Below are positions 7,319-16,822 of a DNA stretch of 64,000 nucleotides, one piece after another. The notes below the pieces were generated by a model. It ran no database searches. It saw only the letters and a program-made list of their open reading frames with translations, and was not told where the DNA came from. The first letter of the stretch is position 1, and every line of letters starts with the position of its first letter. This stretch comes from Alphaproteobacteria bacterium (GTDB taxonomy: Bacteria; Pseudomonadota; Alphaproteobacteria; Micropepsales; Micropepsaceae): NCBI GenBank assembly GCA_947465395.1, contig CANIAL010000011.1, positions 1 through 64,000 of the forward strand, written 5' to 3'. The position numbers and the translations under genes were made by a program.

Positions 7319-9010
7319 CTATTGCAATGTGCCGAAGACGGTGCGGCCACCCAATATGGTGGCGCGCACTTTCACGTCCTTGATCTGGTCCGCCGGGACT
7401 TTCAGGATATCGTCCGACAGCAGTACGAAATCGGCATACTGGCCCGGCGCGATGGCGCCCTTCACTTTTTCCTCGAAGCTGGAAATGGGCGCCCAGCTTG
7501 TCACGGTGCGGATGGCATCGGCGCGTGAAATGCCCTGGTCCGGTCCCAGCACGCCGCCCCACATGGTGCCGCGCGTCACCTCGCCGTAAATCTCGTAGAT
7601 GGGCCAGGCGTGATACGAGATGGGGCCGTCCGAGCCGCCGCCGAACTTGATGCCTGCCGCCAGCCAGTCCTTGTAGTTTTCCATCTTGTCGGCCAGGGGG
7701 CGATGCCATGCCGTCAGGATAAGTCCGCCCAGCTGGGCTTCGTGCATGTATTGCGAGTTCAAAAATAGCTCCAGCTTCTTCACGCGCGGATACATGTCGG
7801 GCAGCAGCAGGAAATCATGGTCCAGCATCCAGCGTCGTCCGATAATGGAGGTGTGCGCATTGGCATATTCAAAGGCGGTCAACGCCTCGTCTATCGCCGC
7901 ATCCCCCACCAGATGCGGCCGCAGGCGCCAGCCGGATTCCGCCACGGCGGCAGCGAATTCGTTGAAATGCTGCTGCGGCACCTTGGTCAGGCCCTTGTAG
8001 CCGGGCCGGTCGGGATATTCCTCGCGAAGAAATGCAGTCAGCTCAGCGCCGTCCAGGCCGGTTTCCGCGATCTGGTCGGCGCGGATCATGCCGTCGCCAT
8101 AGTGCTGGGTGGGCGGGCCAATGGCGGCCAAGCGCTTTTTCACTTCGTCCAACGGCAGGGCCGGATCAATGTCATAGGCAAAATCCACCCGCATGTTGAG
8201 GCGGCCCTGCGCCAGCAGGTCCCTATAGATGTCCAGTTCTTCCTGGGTGCCGCCCGCCTCATGCACGCTGGTGAGGCCGTTGGAGTTATTCATGGCAATG
8301 GTCTGCAGCAGGCCCTTGATAATATCCGCCTTGGACTGTTTGGGCAGAAGCCGCGTCACGGCCCGTGAGGCATTGTCGAACAGTTGCCCGGTGGGCTCGC
8401 CCGTCTTGGGGTCTTTACGAATCTCGCCGCCCTGCGGGTCCGGCGTGTCTTTTGTAATACCTGCCAGCTTCAACGCCATGGTGTTGACGATGGTGTAATG
8501 GGGGCCGGGAATGGTGACAGGATTTTCCGGCGCTACCTCGTCCAAATCATGCCGGTCGGGCAGATGGCCTTCCGCCAATTCATACTCCCACCAGCCACGC
8601 GTGCCTTTCAGCCATTCGCCGGGCTTTTTCTCCTTCAGCCTCTCGCGGATCGCCGCCTTGATGTCGGCGATGGAATGAATGTTGGTGAGATTGACGTCCG
8701 TGGAAATGCCCGCGCCTTGGGTCATCTGGTGCTGGTGGCTGTCATTGAATCCCGGCAACACCGTCTGGCCGTGCAAATCAATCTGGCGCGTGGCAGGACC
8801 GGCCAGGGCCAGCACCGCCTTGTCAGAAGAAACACGCACAAAGCGCCCACCCTGCACCGCTGCCGCGCTCGCGATGGAGAATTTACCGTCCACCGTCACG
8901 ATATGAGCGTTGTAGATGATGAGGTCCGGCGCGGGTGCCTGCGCATCACCCGCAATGGGCATGGCCATGAGCGCCAATGCCGATACCGCCAACAATCCCG
9001 TCCGCTTCAT
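7319..9010 (-). CDS. Secreted YtcJ-like amidohydrolase
   Basis: 563 residues from ATG 9010; a GTG four codons earlier at 9022 is possible. A signal peptide covers residues 1-24 (ends AGDAQA). The amidohydrolase-3/YtcJ pattern follows: the composite N-terminal beta-domain (DLIIYNAHIVTVDG), TVLPGFNDSHQHQ with the His92-x-His94 metal pair, LTSVHEAGGTQEE, and near the C-terminus FGGGSDGPIS with the metal Asp and ADFVLLSDD. Homologues cleave N-acyl or N-formyl amides and related bonds. The signal peptide places this copy in the periplasm. It is first in the operon with the decarboxylase-like gene. Confidence 0.85.
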   Translation of the reverse strand: MKRTGLLAVSALALMAMPIAGDAQAPAPDLIIYNAHIVTVDGKFSIASAAAVQGGRFVRVSSDKAVLALAGPATRQIDLHGQTVLPGFNDSHQHQMTQGAGISTDVNLTNIHSIADIKAAIRERLKEKKPGEWLKGTRGWWEYELAEGHLPDRHDLDEVAPENPVTIPGPHYTIVNTMALKLAGITKDTPDPQGGEIRKDPKTGEPTGQLFDNASRAVTRLLPKQSKADIIKGLLQTIAMNNSNGLTSVHEAGGTQEELDIYRDLLAQGRLNMRVDFAYDIDPALPLDEVKKRLAAIGPPTQHYGDGMIRADQIAETGLDGAELTAFLREEYPDRPGYKGLTKVPQQHFNEFAAAVAESGWRLRPHLVGDAAIDEALTAFEYANAHTSIIGRRWMLDHDFLLLPDMYPRVKKLELFLNSQYMHEAQLGGLILTAWHRPLADKMENYKDWLAAGIKFGGGSDGPISYHAWPIYEIYGEVTRGTMWGGVLGPDQGISRADAIRTVTSWAPISSFEEKVKGAIAPGQYADFVLLSDDILKVPADQIKDVKVRATILGGRTVFGTLQ

Positions 9011-9064
9011 GCCCCGCCCCACTCTTCTTCTTGGGATGGACTATAGCGGGCTTGGCCGGGATTG

Positions 9065-10429
9065 TTAGGCTTTTGCGCCCTTGCGTTCCAAGCGGGTGGC
9101 CGCGTCCATCAGGCTGAACTGCGCCCTGATATGACCGGCAATATCCATCGCCTGGCGGGATATTTCGGGAATGGCGGTGATCTCCCACCAGCGGCCTCGC
9201 GTCGGCGCGCCCAGCGCAAACAGGCTGGGCTGGGCCAGGCCATCACTGTCGGTCACGCGGTTTCGGTCATCCACATCCAGTCCCAACCCGGCAGGCCCGA
9301 TGCGGGCCTGGCGCGAGGCAATCAGATTCTCCATCAGCGCATCGTGACCCTTGTTCAGCGCCGGGCCGGTGCAGTTGATCACCCTGTCCACCGTCAGGTT
9401 CTGCGTCTTGCCCTTGTGCGTGACGGTGGCTGCCAATCTTTGCTCTTTTAATGTCAGCGCCGTTAGCCGCCCGGCCATGATGGTGACGCCTGCATCCTGC
9501 ACACGCGCGGCACCGGCGGGCGCAACACGGTGGCGGTGGCGGTTCCAATGCGAGAGGCCATGGCGCAGGGCACGACTTTTCTCGCGCGCATCAAAGCCGT
9601 CCCAGATTTCCGGCCAGTGCGGACGCATGGCGTCCATGAAGCCTTGCCATTCTTCGGGCGTTGCCCCGGCTTCCTTTTTAATGGCGCGAAGAAGTGCGCC
9701 CGGGCCTCTGGGAAAAGGCTGTGCCAGCGCCTCGCGCTTGGCCGGCGGCACATGGGTAGCGGGCAGCATGCCGTGACGCGACAACAGTGTGATCTGCCCG
9801 GTGTGGCCCGGGTCCATCAGGCTGATCACGGTATCCATGGCGGTCAGGCCGGTGCCCAGCACCAGCACATCTTCCTTTGTGTCCACCTGCGGCTCGCCCC
9901 AGGGAATCTCGATGATGCGGGCGGCGTCCGCAGAATAGCGTCCGGCAATGGGCGCCGGCCCGCCCAGCCCGGTGGCCAGCACGACAAGGTCAGCGTTGGT
10001 GCTGCCTTCGCCATGCAGCACCGTCCAGCCCAGGCCGACCCGGATCAGGCCATGCACCTGCGCCCGCACATGGCGCACATGTTTCTGCATGTCCTTGGGC
10101 AGCAGCGATTTCAAGGTCTGGTCCAGGTAATCCGAGTAAAAGCCGCGCGCCACGAAGCGCTGTGCAAAATCACCCGCCTTGTTGCCGCGCGCCGCCAGGA
10201 ATTTCTCGAAATCCTGCGGCTCCAGCGGATCGGCCGACATGCGTCCGGCCGGCACGTTTAGAAGATGGTTGGGATTTCCCGTGGCATAGGCGATGCCCGC
10301 CCCCAGGCGCGGGCCGGTGCCGATCACGGTCACCTCGAATTTCGAGCCTTCGCCGCGCCGCGCAAGGGCGCAAAGCAGCAGGGCCGCGCTGGCCCCGTTT
10401 CCGCAAATCACGATGCTTCTTCGGCTCAT
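9065..10429 (-). CDS. FAD/NAD(P)-binding protein (NAD_binding_9 family)
   Basis: 454 residues from ATG 10429; an in-frame ATG at 10453 would add eight residues. The N-terminal dinucleotide fold is IVICGNGASAALLLCAL. GAGIAYATGNPNHLLNVPAGRMS matches the HxLNVPA signature of the family that includes FAD-dependent oxidoreductases beside SidA-like N-hydroxylases. A second nucleotide motif, VLVLGTGLTAMD, is present, as is an ATG-like LVVLATGLG. It probably oxidises or hydroxylates a small substrate in the cytoplasm. The function is not known. It stands alone, divergent from the S46 peptidase. Confidence 0.75.
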   Translation of the reverse strand: MSRRSIVICGNGASAALLLCALARRGEGSKFEVTVIGTGPRLGAGIAYATGNPNHLLNVPAGRMSADPLEPQDFEKFLAARGNKAGDFAQRFVARGFYSDYLDQTLKSLLPKDMQKHVRHVRAQVHGLIRVGLGWTVLHGEGSTNADLVVLATGLGGPAPIAGRYSADAARIIEIPWGEPQVDTKEDVLVLGTGLTAMDTVISLMDPGHTGQITLLSRHGMLPATHVPPAKREALAQPFPRGPGALLRAIKKEAGATPEEWQGFMDAMRPHWPEIWDGFDAREKSRALRHGLSHWNRHRHRVAPAGAARVQDAGVTIMAGRLTALTLKEQRLAATVTHKGKTQNLTVDRVINCTGPALNKGHDALMENLIASRQARIGPAGLGLDVDDRNRVTDSDGLAQPSLFALGAPTRGRWWEITAIPEISRQAMDIAGHIRAQFSLMDAATRLERKGAKA

Positions 10430-10602
10430 GCACCCAAACTCATATTGGCCCATGCTTGCTGAGGGCCGCTTGTGCCGCCCGGCGATTTTGCATCAATGGG
10501 GAGCTTACGGATATTCTATTCAGGGCGACGGCTTTGGTCTATCGTTTCCACGTTGCTACCCCGTGACAACCGGCCAAAATTGCGCCCAGACAGGACAACG
10601 CC

Positions 10603-12669
10603 ATGCACCGCCTGACCGTTCCGGCTTTTGCGCTACTTTGTTTTGCTGGCGGCACAGCCATGGCCGATGAAGGCATGTGGACCTTCGACAATTTTCCTCT
10701 GTCCAGCGTCAACAAGCAATACAACCTCAAGCTTGACCAAGCCTGGCTGGATCATGTCCGCGCCGCTTCGGTGCGCCTGTCCAGCGGCTGCTCCGCCTCC
10801 ATCGTCACGGGCGAGGGCCTGGTGCTTACCAACCACCATTGCGTGCGTGACTGCGCCCAGAACCTCTCCAGCGCGGGCGCGGACCTGGTCAAGGATGGGT
10901 TTCAGGCCGCCACCCGCCCCGATGAAAAACTCTGTTCAGGCATGCAGGCCGAAGTGCTGGACGGCATTTCCGATGTCAGCGACCGGGTGACAAAATCTGC
11001 CGCTGGAAAAAGCGCCCAGGATTTCGTGAAAGCGCGGGACGCAGAAATCGGCGCCATTGAGAAGACGGGCTGTGCCGGCCGCGAAGACAAGTTCCGCTGT
11101 CAGGTGATCACCTTGTACCAGGGCGGCCAGTACAAGCTGTACACCTACCGCAAATATTCCGATGTGCGGCTGGTCTTCGCGCCCGAAGGCATGACGGCAT
11201 TTTTCGGCGGCGACCCGGATAATTTCAATTTCCCGCGTTACGATCTGGATTGCTCTTTCGTACGCCTCTACGAGGACGGCAAGCCGGTTGCAACACCGGC
11301 GCATCTGACATGGTCCGTGACCCCGCCCAAGGACGGCGAGCCTGTCTTCGTGGCCGGCAATCCCGGCTCCACCCAGCGGCTTCTGACCGCCGACCAACTG
11401 GCCAGCCTGCGCGACCTGGCCCTGCCCGAAACCCTGATCCTGTTCTCGGAATTGCGCGGGCGGCTGGTGCGCTTCAGCTCCGAAAGCCCCGAACATGCCC
11501 GCATCGCCAATGATTTCCTGTTCGGCATCGAGAACAGCTTCAAGGCCTTTCATGGCGAGGAAAAGGCGCTGGTGGACCCGGCCCTGATCACCGCCAAGCG
11601 CGAATCCGATGCGACACTGAAGAAACAGGTGGCTGCCAATGCAGCTTTGGCTGCGGAGATAGGCGATCCCTGGGCCGAAACGGCCAAGGTTCAGGCTGAT
11701 TACCGTGCCCTTTACATGCCCAATGGCATGATGGAAAGCCGCGCCGGCATCGGCTCAGACCTGTTTCGCTTTGGCCGCGCGCTTGTGCGGGCGGCGGAAG
11801 AGCGCGGGAAGCCCAATGCCGACCGACTGCCGCAATATAGCGATAGCCGCTTGGCGCTTCTGTCCAAAACCTTGCTGGACCCGCAGCCGGTTTATCCGGA
11901 GCTGGAGCAACTGGCGCTGGAGTTCTGGCTGACCAAGCTGCGCGAAAATCTCACCGCCGATGCGGCCGGCACCAGGATTTTCCTCGGCAAGGATTCGCCG
12001 GAGAATTTGGCGGCACGGCTGTCCAAGTCTGGCCTGGGCGATCCAATCCTGCGCAAGAAGCTTTGGGATGGCGGCATGGCAGCCATTCGTGCGTCGGATG
12101 ATCCCATGATAAAATTTGTGCTGGCCACCGACGCCGCCAGCCGCGCCGTGCGCAAGGAGTATGAAGAGCGCGTCACCGGCCCCACGGACCGGGCGGCGCA
12201 GAAAATCGCCCGCGCCCGCTTCGCCATCTACGGCACCAATGTCTATCCCGACGCTACTTTCTCGCTGCGGCTGTCTTATGGAAAAGTGACGGGCTGGAGC
12301 AAGGATGGCGTCACAGTGCCACCCTTCACCTATTACAAGGGATTGTGGGAACGGGCGACAGGACAATTTCCCTTCGACCTGGCGCCGCGCTGGGCGAACG
12401 CACAAGCCAAGGTCAATCCCGGCATGGTGCTGGATTTTGCCAGCGACAATGACATCATCGGCGGCAATTCCGGCTCGCCCGTGATCAATGCCAGGGGCGA
12501 AGTTCTGGGCGCTGCCTTTGACGGCAATATTGACAGCCTGGGCGGCGCGTTCGGTTTTGACGGACGGGTGAATCGCACAGTCTCCGTCTCCACCGCCGCC
12601 ATCACCGAGGCGCTGCGCAATGTCTATGGCGCCAACAGGCTGGTGGCGGAATTGACGGCAAAGCGGTGA
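10603..12669 (+). CDS. S46-family dipeptidyl-peptidase (DPP7/DPP11-like)
   Basis: 688 residues with a signal peptide (1-21, ending AMA-DEG). The family start DEGMWTFDNFP is typical of mature S46 enzymes. The catalytic His lies at 78/79 in LVLTNHHC and the catalytic Ser at about 623 in GGNSGSPVIN. FFGGDPDNFNFPRYDLD and VFVAGNPGSTQRL are also family signatures. These enzymes release dipeptides from peptide N-termini in the periplasm. They are common in bacteria that live on proteins. The gene overlaps the following DUF4833 gene by GTGA. Confidence 0.9.
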   Translation: MHRLTVPAFALLCFAGGTAMADEGMWTFDNFPLSSVNKQYNLKLDQAWLDHVRAASVRLSSGCSASIVTGEGLVLTNHHCVRDCAQNLSSAGADLVKDGFQAATRPDEKLCSGMQAEVLDGISDVSDRVTKSAAGKSAQDFVKARDAEIGAIEKTGCAGREDKFRCQVITLYQGGQYKLYTYRKYSDVRLVFAPEGMTAFFGGDPDNFNFPRYDLDCSFVRLYEDGKPVATPAHLTWSVTPPKDGEPVFVAGNPGSTQRLLTADQLASLRDLALPETLILFSELRGRLVRFSSESPEHARIANDFLFGIENSFKAFHGEEKALVDPALITAKRESDATLKKQVAANAALAAEIGDPWAETAKVQADYRALYMPNGMMESRAGIGSDLFRFGRALVRAAEERGKPNADRLPQYSDSRLALLSKTLLDPQPVYPELEQLALEFWLTKLRENLTADAAGTRIFLGKDSPENLAARLSKSGLGDPILRKKLWDGGMAAIRASDDPMIKFVLATDAASRAVRKEYEERVTGPTDRAAQKIARARFAIYGTNVYPDATFSLRLSYGKVTGWSKDGVTVPPFTYYKGLWERATGQFPFDLAPRWANAQAKVNPGMVLDFASDNDIIGGNSGSPVINARGEVLGAAFDGNIDSLGGAFGFDGRVNRTVSVSTAAITEALRNVYGANRLVAELTAKR

Positions 12670-13238
12670 AAATTCGCTTTGCTCTTTTCCTGATGCTGCT
12701 GGCGGCAACGCCGGTGAATGCGCGCTCGCTCTCCAGCCAGGTCAGCGAGGTGGACACAATTCCCCGCCTCCGCCCGCAATATCCCGTGCCGACGGAGCCA
12801 GGCCAGCTTTTCTACATAGAGCGGTCATCCAATTCCAACACCGTCGTTTATGCCCTGGACCGTGATGACAAGGGCGTGGTGAATACCCGCGCACCCGTCA
12901 CAGCCTTCTGGCGCTGGTACAATGTGGATGGCGTCAAAAAGGGTTTGAACTTCGCCGAGCGCATGATGGCCTATGGCGTCAGCAATGACGGCATCCGCCC
13001 CGGCAAGCCCATAACCTTTCGCGTCGCCGCCCTGCCCGAGCGCACCATGACCTTGGACCTGGCCGATCCCGCACATCCCCATGCCCTGATCCAGATGGAG
13101 GGGCGCAGCGTCATCCTGGATTATGTTTACCTGGAAGTGGTGGATGGCGGCCTTTTGCCCAAGGTGCCTTCGGTGGATATTTTCGGCACCGACCAGAAGA
13201 CCGGCAAAGCCGTGCACGAGCACATCATCCAGAACTAG
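12666..13238 (+). CDS. Secreted DUF4833-domain protein
   Basis: 190 residues from GTG 12666, overlapping the peptidase stop. A signal peptide runs to about 20 (TPVNARS). The domain has LFYIERSSNSNTVVYAL, VTAFWRWYN and a long beta-rich C-terminal half with LDYVYLEVV, as in DUF4833 proteins. No enzymatic residues are recognised. Translational coupling to the S46 peptidase suggests a shared periplasmic role, which is an inference only. Its end overlaps the convergent lptG by four bases. Confidence 0.75.
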   Translation: MKIRFALFLMLLAATPVNARSLSSQVSEVDTIPRLRPQYPVPTEPGQLFYIERSSNSNTVVYALDRDDKGVVNTRAPVTAFWRWYNVDGVKKGLNFAERMMAYGVSNDGIRPGKPITFRVAALPERTMTLDLADPAHPHALIQMEGRSVILDYVYLEVVDGGLLPKVPSVDIFGTDQKTGKAVHEHIIQN

Positions 13239-14485
13239 TTGTCCGGATCGCCGCGGAACCGCATCAGGCCCGGCGATGGCGCCAGGCCGCGCCGCACCTG
13301 GATTGCATAAAGCACCCCGCCCACTCCCATCAGGATGAAAAGCGGCATCGCCCAGCCCGCCGTCACCGCGCCCACATAGCCGAACTCGCCCATCAGCAAA
13401 AAGGCGCGCACGGCGAAATGTGCCAGATAACCGGCCAGCAGGACCAGGATCAGCCGCGTGGCGCTGATGCGGTAAGCGAACAGCCACATGCACAGCGACG
13501 ACGCCAGAAGCGCCATGGCGACGGTGAGAAGGGTTTCGCTGTACAGCGCCTGCAGCCGCGTGGGAAATCCCGCTGCGTCCGGCGCCAGTATTTTTGCATG
13601 GGCAAGCGCGCGCAGGTCCGCAAAGGACAGGTATTGCGGCGACATGCCGATATTACGCAGCCAGAGCAGGTTGAGCGGCACTGTGATCACGCGCTTCGCA
13701 AAAGGCGTTTCTTGTTCCTGAGTGACGGTGGCGGTGCTGAAGGTGCCGCCCTGCGCGACATTGTTCTCTTTCCAGAAATGTCCGGTTTCCAGCAGCCAGT
13801 CATCACCTTGGCCCGTCGGGGTCGCAGCCTGCGCCGTATCCACTTCGCTGAGATGCCCCAGCGTATCCAGCTTGTAGATGGTGGCGTTATGCAGGCGCGG
13901 CGGCGGACCAAATTCGATTTCCGCCCGCAGCAAGCCATTGGGTATCGCGATCCAGTGGCTGCCGCCGCTCTGGCTGCGGTCCAGCCGCATGCCCTCGCGC
14001 CCGAACGTCTCGGCGATTTGCACCGACATGGCGGCGGGCCGCCCGAACCCGTCCATCACGAATACCAGCACACCCATCACAAGCCCCGCCATCACCGCTG
14101 GTGCCAGGCATTGCAGGGGCGAGCGGCCGCTGTTCCAGATCAGCATGCGCTCGCGCGATTCAGTAAAGGCCACCTCGCTCCACACCACCCCCAGGAAAGC
14201 GGCGAAGGGAATAAAGGGCGGCAGCAGGTCAAAGATGCGCAGAACCGCCAGTTTGGCCACAGCCAGGCCCAGCAAGGGACCGCTGTTTCGCACCGACAGC
14301 AGCGGCACCTGCGGCCACAGGTCAATCGCCAGCGCCACCACCGACAGCGCCGCGGCCACCATGAAAATGTGGCGCAGGTAACCCGACAGCATGTAGCGGC
14401 TATGGCGGCCAAAGGGCGCAGGATTGATGGCGCGCACATTGATGGCGCGAACCATATCCGTGACGCCGGTGACGGGATTCTTCAT
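13235..14485 (-). CDS. lptG: LPS export ABC transporter permease LptG
   Basis: 416 residues from ATG 14485, which overlaps the lptF stop (ATGA). Six membrane segments are expected. The first helix follows RYMLSGYLRHIFMVAAALSVVALAIDLWPQ, then LLPPFIPFAAFLGVVW and, after a large periplasmic beta-jellyroll region (about 120-300), three C-terminal helices. This is the YjgP/YjgQ permease layout. With LptF and LptB it extracts lipopolysaccharide from the inner membrane. The assignment to G rather than F rests on gene order and is a little uncertain. Confidence 0.8.
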   Translation of the reverse strand: MKNPVTGVTDMVRAINVRAINPAPFGRHSRYMLSGYLRHIFMVAAALSVVALAIDLWPQVPLLSVRNSGPLLGLAVAKLAVLRIFDLLPPFIPFAAFLGVVWSEVAFTESRERMLIWNSGRSPLQCLAPAVMAGLVMGVLVFVMDGFGRPAAMSVQIAETFGREGMRLDRSQSGGSHWIAIPNGLLRAEIEFGPPPRLHNATIYKLDTLGHLSEVDTAQAATPTGQGDDWLLETGHFWKENNVAQGGTFSTATVTQEQETPFAKRVITVPLNLLWLRNIGMSPQYLSFADLRALAHAKILAPDAAGFPTRLQALYSETLLTVAMALLASSLCMWLFAYRISATRLILVLLAGYLAHFAVRAFLLMGEFGYVGAVTAGWAMPLFILMGVGGVLYAIQVRRGLAPSPGLMRFRGDPDN

Positions 14486-15762
14486 TGGCGCGCCAGTCCC
14501 GGCCGCACCAGGCTGCGTTGCAGCCGCACGATTGCCAGAACCGCCGCTGCGCAAAGGCCCGCGAACAACAGCAGCGGCGGCAACAGTGCACCCGCGACGC
14601 CCATGGGCGCCAGCGCCGTGATCAGTCCTTCGCAGCCCAGATAGACTGACATCAGAAGCAGGGATGCCAGCGGCAACGCGAACCAGTTGGTGCGCGCCGA
14701 TGTTAGCGCCACCGCTAGCAGCGCCAGTAGCGGCGCCAGGAACGACAACAGGCTGCGCGAGAACCGCTCCGACAGCAGTCGCATCTGGGCAGCGCGAAAG
14801 ACCGCATCGTCCCCCGGCGCCAGTTGCTCGAAGATGGTCTGCTCGGCCACGTTGCTTCCGCGCGCGCCAAAAGGCAGCAATTGATTCACCAGCATCATCT
14901 GGCTCATGTCGCGCACATTCATGGTCACCTGGGGCACATCTTCCAACCCGTCAAAGACCATGTTGCCGCCCCGCTGCGATGCTGCTGATCCGGCCAGCGC
15001 CGGTCCCGCCAGGGGATGTGCATCCGCAAAAGTGTGCGACGTAAAATCATTCAAGCTGAGCACGATCTTGCCGTCCCGGTCCGGTCCGTCCAGCTTGGCG
15101 CTGGCGGCTGTGACGATGCGGGCCGCATGGGCCGCGATCTGCTGATAGACGAACAAGGTGCGGTTGGTGCCACCCTGTCCGCCGCGCGCGTCAATGATGC
15201 CGGTGGCGGCGGGGTCCACGGGATGGTCCATGGCGTAGGCGACGTAATTGGGGAAGTAATAGAACTCGCCCCGCGCTGCGCCCTTTTTCAAGGATTGCAG
15301 TTCAGTGCTGAACAAAAGCGAACGCTGGGCATAGCGCGACACCGGATCGGCAATCCCCGATCCCGCAAGCCCCACCAGTTGCGCCGCCAGGCACGCCGCC
15401 AACACCAATGCGCTCAATTGGTACGGCCCCAGCCCGCCCGCGAACAGGACCAGCAGCTCGCGGTTTTCCCGCATGCGCAGGAAAATGGCATAGGCCGCGA
15501 CCAGCACCGCGATGGCCAGGGCAAGATCGAAAATCTCGGTGCTGGTGCAAAGAAGGACCAGCGTGATCGAAAACAGGTCCGCGTCATGGCGCACCGCATC
15601 GCGGAAGACCCAGGTGAAATGCTCGGCCAGGAATATGGCCTCCACCAACACCACCAGCGCAAAGACCTGCACTGCCAGCCGCGCGAAGAAACCGCGCGCA
15701 TAATCGCCCCGGAAGAATCCGGCCAGCGAATGGCCCATATGGAAAACCGCGCGCCTGCTCAC
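14482..15762 (-). CDS. lptF: LPS export ABC transporter permease LptF
   Basis: 426 residues from GTG 15762, which overlaps the lptB stop (GTGA); ATG at 15738 is an alternative start. The layout is that of YjgP/YjgQ permeases: N-terminal helices (VFALVVLVEAIFLAEHF, FDLALAIAVLVAAYAIFL), the coupling-helix region LRMRENRELLVLFAGGLGPYQLS, a large periplasmic domain, and three C-terminal helices after FSRSLLSFLAPLLALLAVAL. It partners LptG in the LptB2FG complex. The three genes overlap one another, so they should be made together. Confidence 0.8.
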   Translation of the reverse strand: MSRRAVFHMGHSLAGFFRGDYARGFFARLAVQVFALVVLVEAIFLAEHFTWVFRDAVRHDADLFSITLVLLCTSTEIFDLALAIAVLVAAYAIFLRMRENRELLVLFAGGLGPYQLSALVLAACLAAQLVGLAGSGIADPVSRYAQRSLLFSTELQSLKKGAARGEFYYFPNYVAYAMDHPVDPAATGIIDARGGQGGTNRTLFVYQQIAAHAARIVTAASAKLDGPDRDGKIVLSLNDFTSHTFADAHPLAGPALAGSAASQRGGNMVFDGLEDVPQVTMNVRDMSQMMLVNQLLPFGARGSNVAEQTIFEQLAPGDDAVFRAAQMRLLSERFSRSLLSFLAPLLALLAVALTSARTNWFALPLASLLLMSVYLGCEGLITALAPMGVAGALLPPLLLFAGLCAAAVLAIVRLQRSLVRPGLARQ

Positions 15763-16475
15763 AGCCGAAACGTCTCGCCCAAATAAACGCGGCGCACTTC
15801 GGCATGCGAGACGATCTCGTCCACCACGCCATGGGCCAGGATGGCGCCGCTTTCGATGACATAGGCGCGGTCGACGATCTGCAGCAATTCGCGCGCCTTG
15901 TGATCGGTGATCAGGACACCGATGTCGCGTTCGGCCAAATGGCGGATCAAACCCGTGATCTCGTCCGTGTTGCGGGGGTCCACGCCGGCAAAGGGTTCGT
16001 CCAGCATGGCGAAGCTGGGCTTGCAGGCCAGCGTGATGGCGATTTCGCAACGCCGTCGTTGGCCGCCCGACAATTTTCCCACCGGCATCTTCGCCAGCTC
16101 TTCCAGCCGGAACTCGGCCAGCAATTCGGCAAGCTGGCGGCGGCGCTCAGGCTCGCTCCTCACATGGGCTTCCAGCACCAGAAGGATATTGTCCGACACC
16201 GACAGGCTGGCCGGCACGAAAGAGGCTTGCGGCAGATAGGCGATACCGCGCCGCGCCCGGTCATAAAAGGGCATGCGGGTGATGTCGGCCCCGTCCAGGC
16301 GGATGGTGCCCGCATCGGGCGCCGACATGCCGGTCAAAAGCTGGAAGGTGGTGGTCTTGCCCGCGCCGTTGGGGCCCAGAAGCGCCACCACTTCGCCGCG
16401 CTGGACGGTCAGGGTGACATTTTCCAGGATACGCCGCCCGGCGAAAGACTTCACCAGATGCTGCGCTGAAAGCAT
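15759..16475 (-). CDS. lptB: LPS export ABC transporter ATP-binding protein LptB
   Basis: 238 residues. Walker A is GPNGAGKT (34-41), the Q-loop is YLPQASF (80-86), the signature LSGGQ lies at 135-139 and Walker B is FAMLDEPF (155-162) followed by a D-loop and the H-loop ITDHKARE. The sequence SVSDNILLVLE and DEPFAGVDP is LptB-like. It powers the LptFG permeases. In most Proteobacteria lptB sits beside lptA/lptC, but here it heads the permease operon. Either this is the only copy and the operon is rearranged, or it is a second LptB-type ATPase; the window cannot tell. Confidence 0.8.
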   Translation of the reverse strand: MLSAQHLVKSFAGRRILENVTLTVQRGEVVALLGPNGAGKTTTFQLLTGMSAPDAGTIRLDGADITRMPFYDRARRGIAYLPQASFVPASLSVSDNILLVLEAHVRSEPERRRQLAELLAEFRLEELAKMPVGKLSGGQRRRCEIAITLACKPSFAMLDEPFAGVDPRNTDEITGLIRHLAERDIGVLITDHKARELLQIVDRAYVIESGAILAHGVVDEIVSHAEVRRVYLGETFRL

Positions 16476-16822
16476 GGCCTGCCCTTTGGTATGGCGCGAA
16501 AATCGGCCCTGACGGCAGTTTGCCGAAGTCGAACCGGATGTCGAGGTCGGCCCGGGTTAATGAGGCCAGCCCCTGAACCCCAAAAGCCAGCAGAAGCGAG
16601 GGGTTAATGGCTACAAGCCCTCAAAAGCTCCCCGATCCCGGGAACCCTTGCCGGTCCAAAAGCGCCAAAAAGTGCATGAAAAATCACCGCATGTGACAGC
16701 ATAAGACAGGATTTTTGAAGGTGGCGACTGGACTTAGCGCGCCTGTGGTTGTAGCTCCTCCATTTCCGGCTATGCTCGCTGGGACTTAGCGATTTGGCCT
16801 CGGGGGCTATGAAAACAGCAAG
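16476..16822. other. Intergenic region upstream of the sphingolipid-type cluster
   Basis: 347 bases between divergent lptB and the palmitoyltransferase-like gene. I see no convincing ORF or RNA. GGACTTAGCG occurs twice as a direct repeat at 16730-16739 and 16782-16791, 52 bases apart. That is about five helical turns, which would suit a regulator that binds two sites on one face. The region must hold both divergent promoters, but I cannot place them with confidence. Confidence 0.4.
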
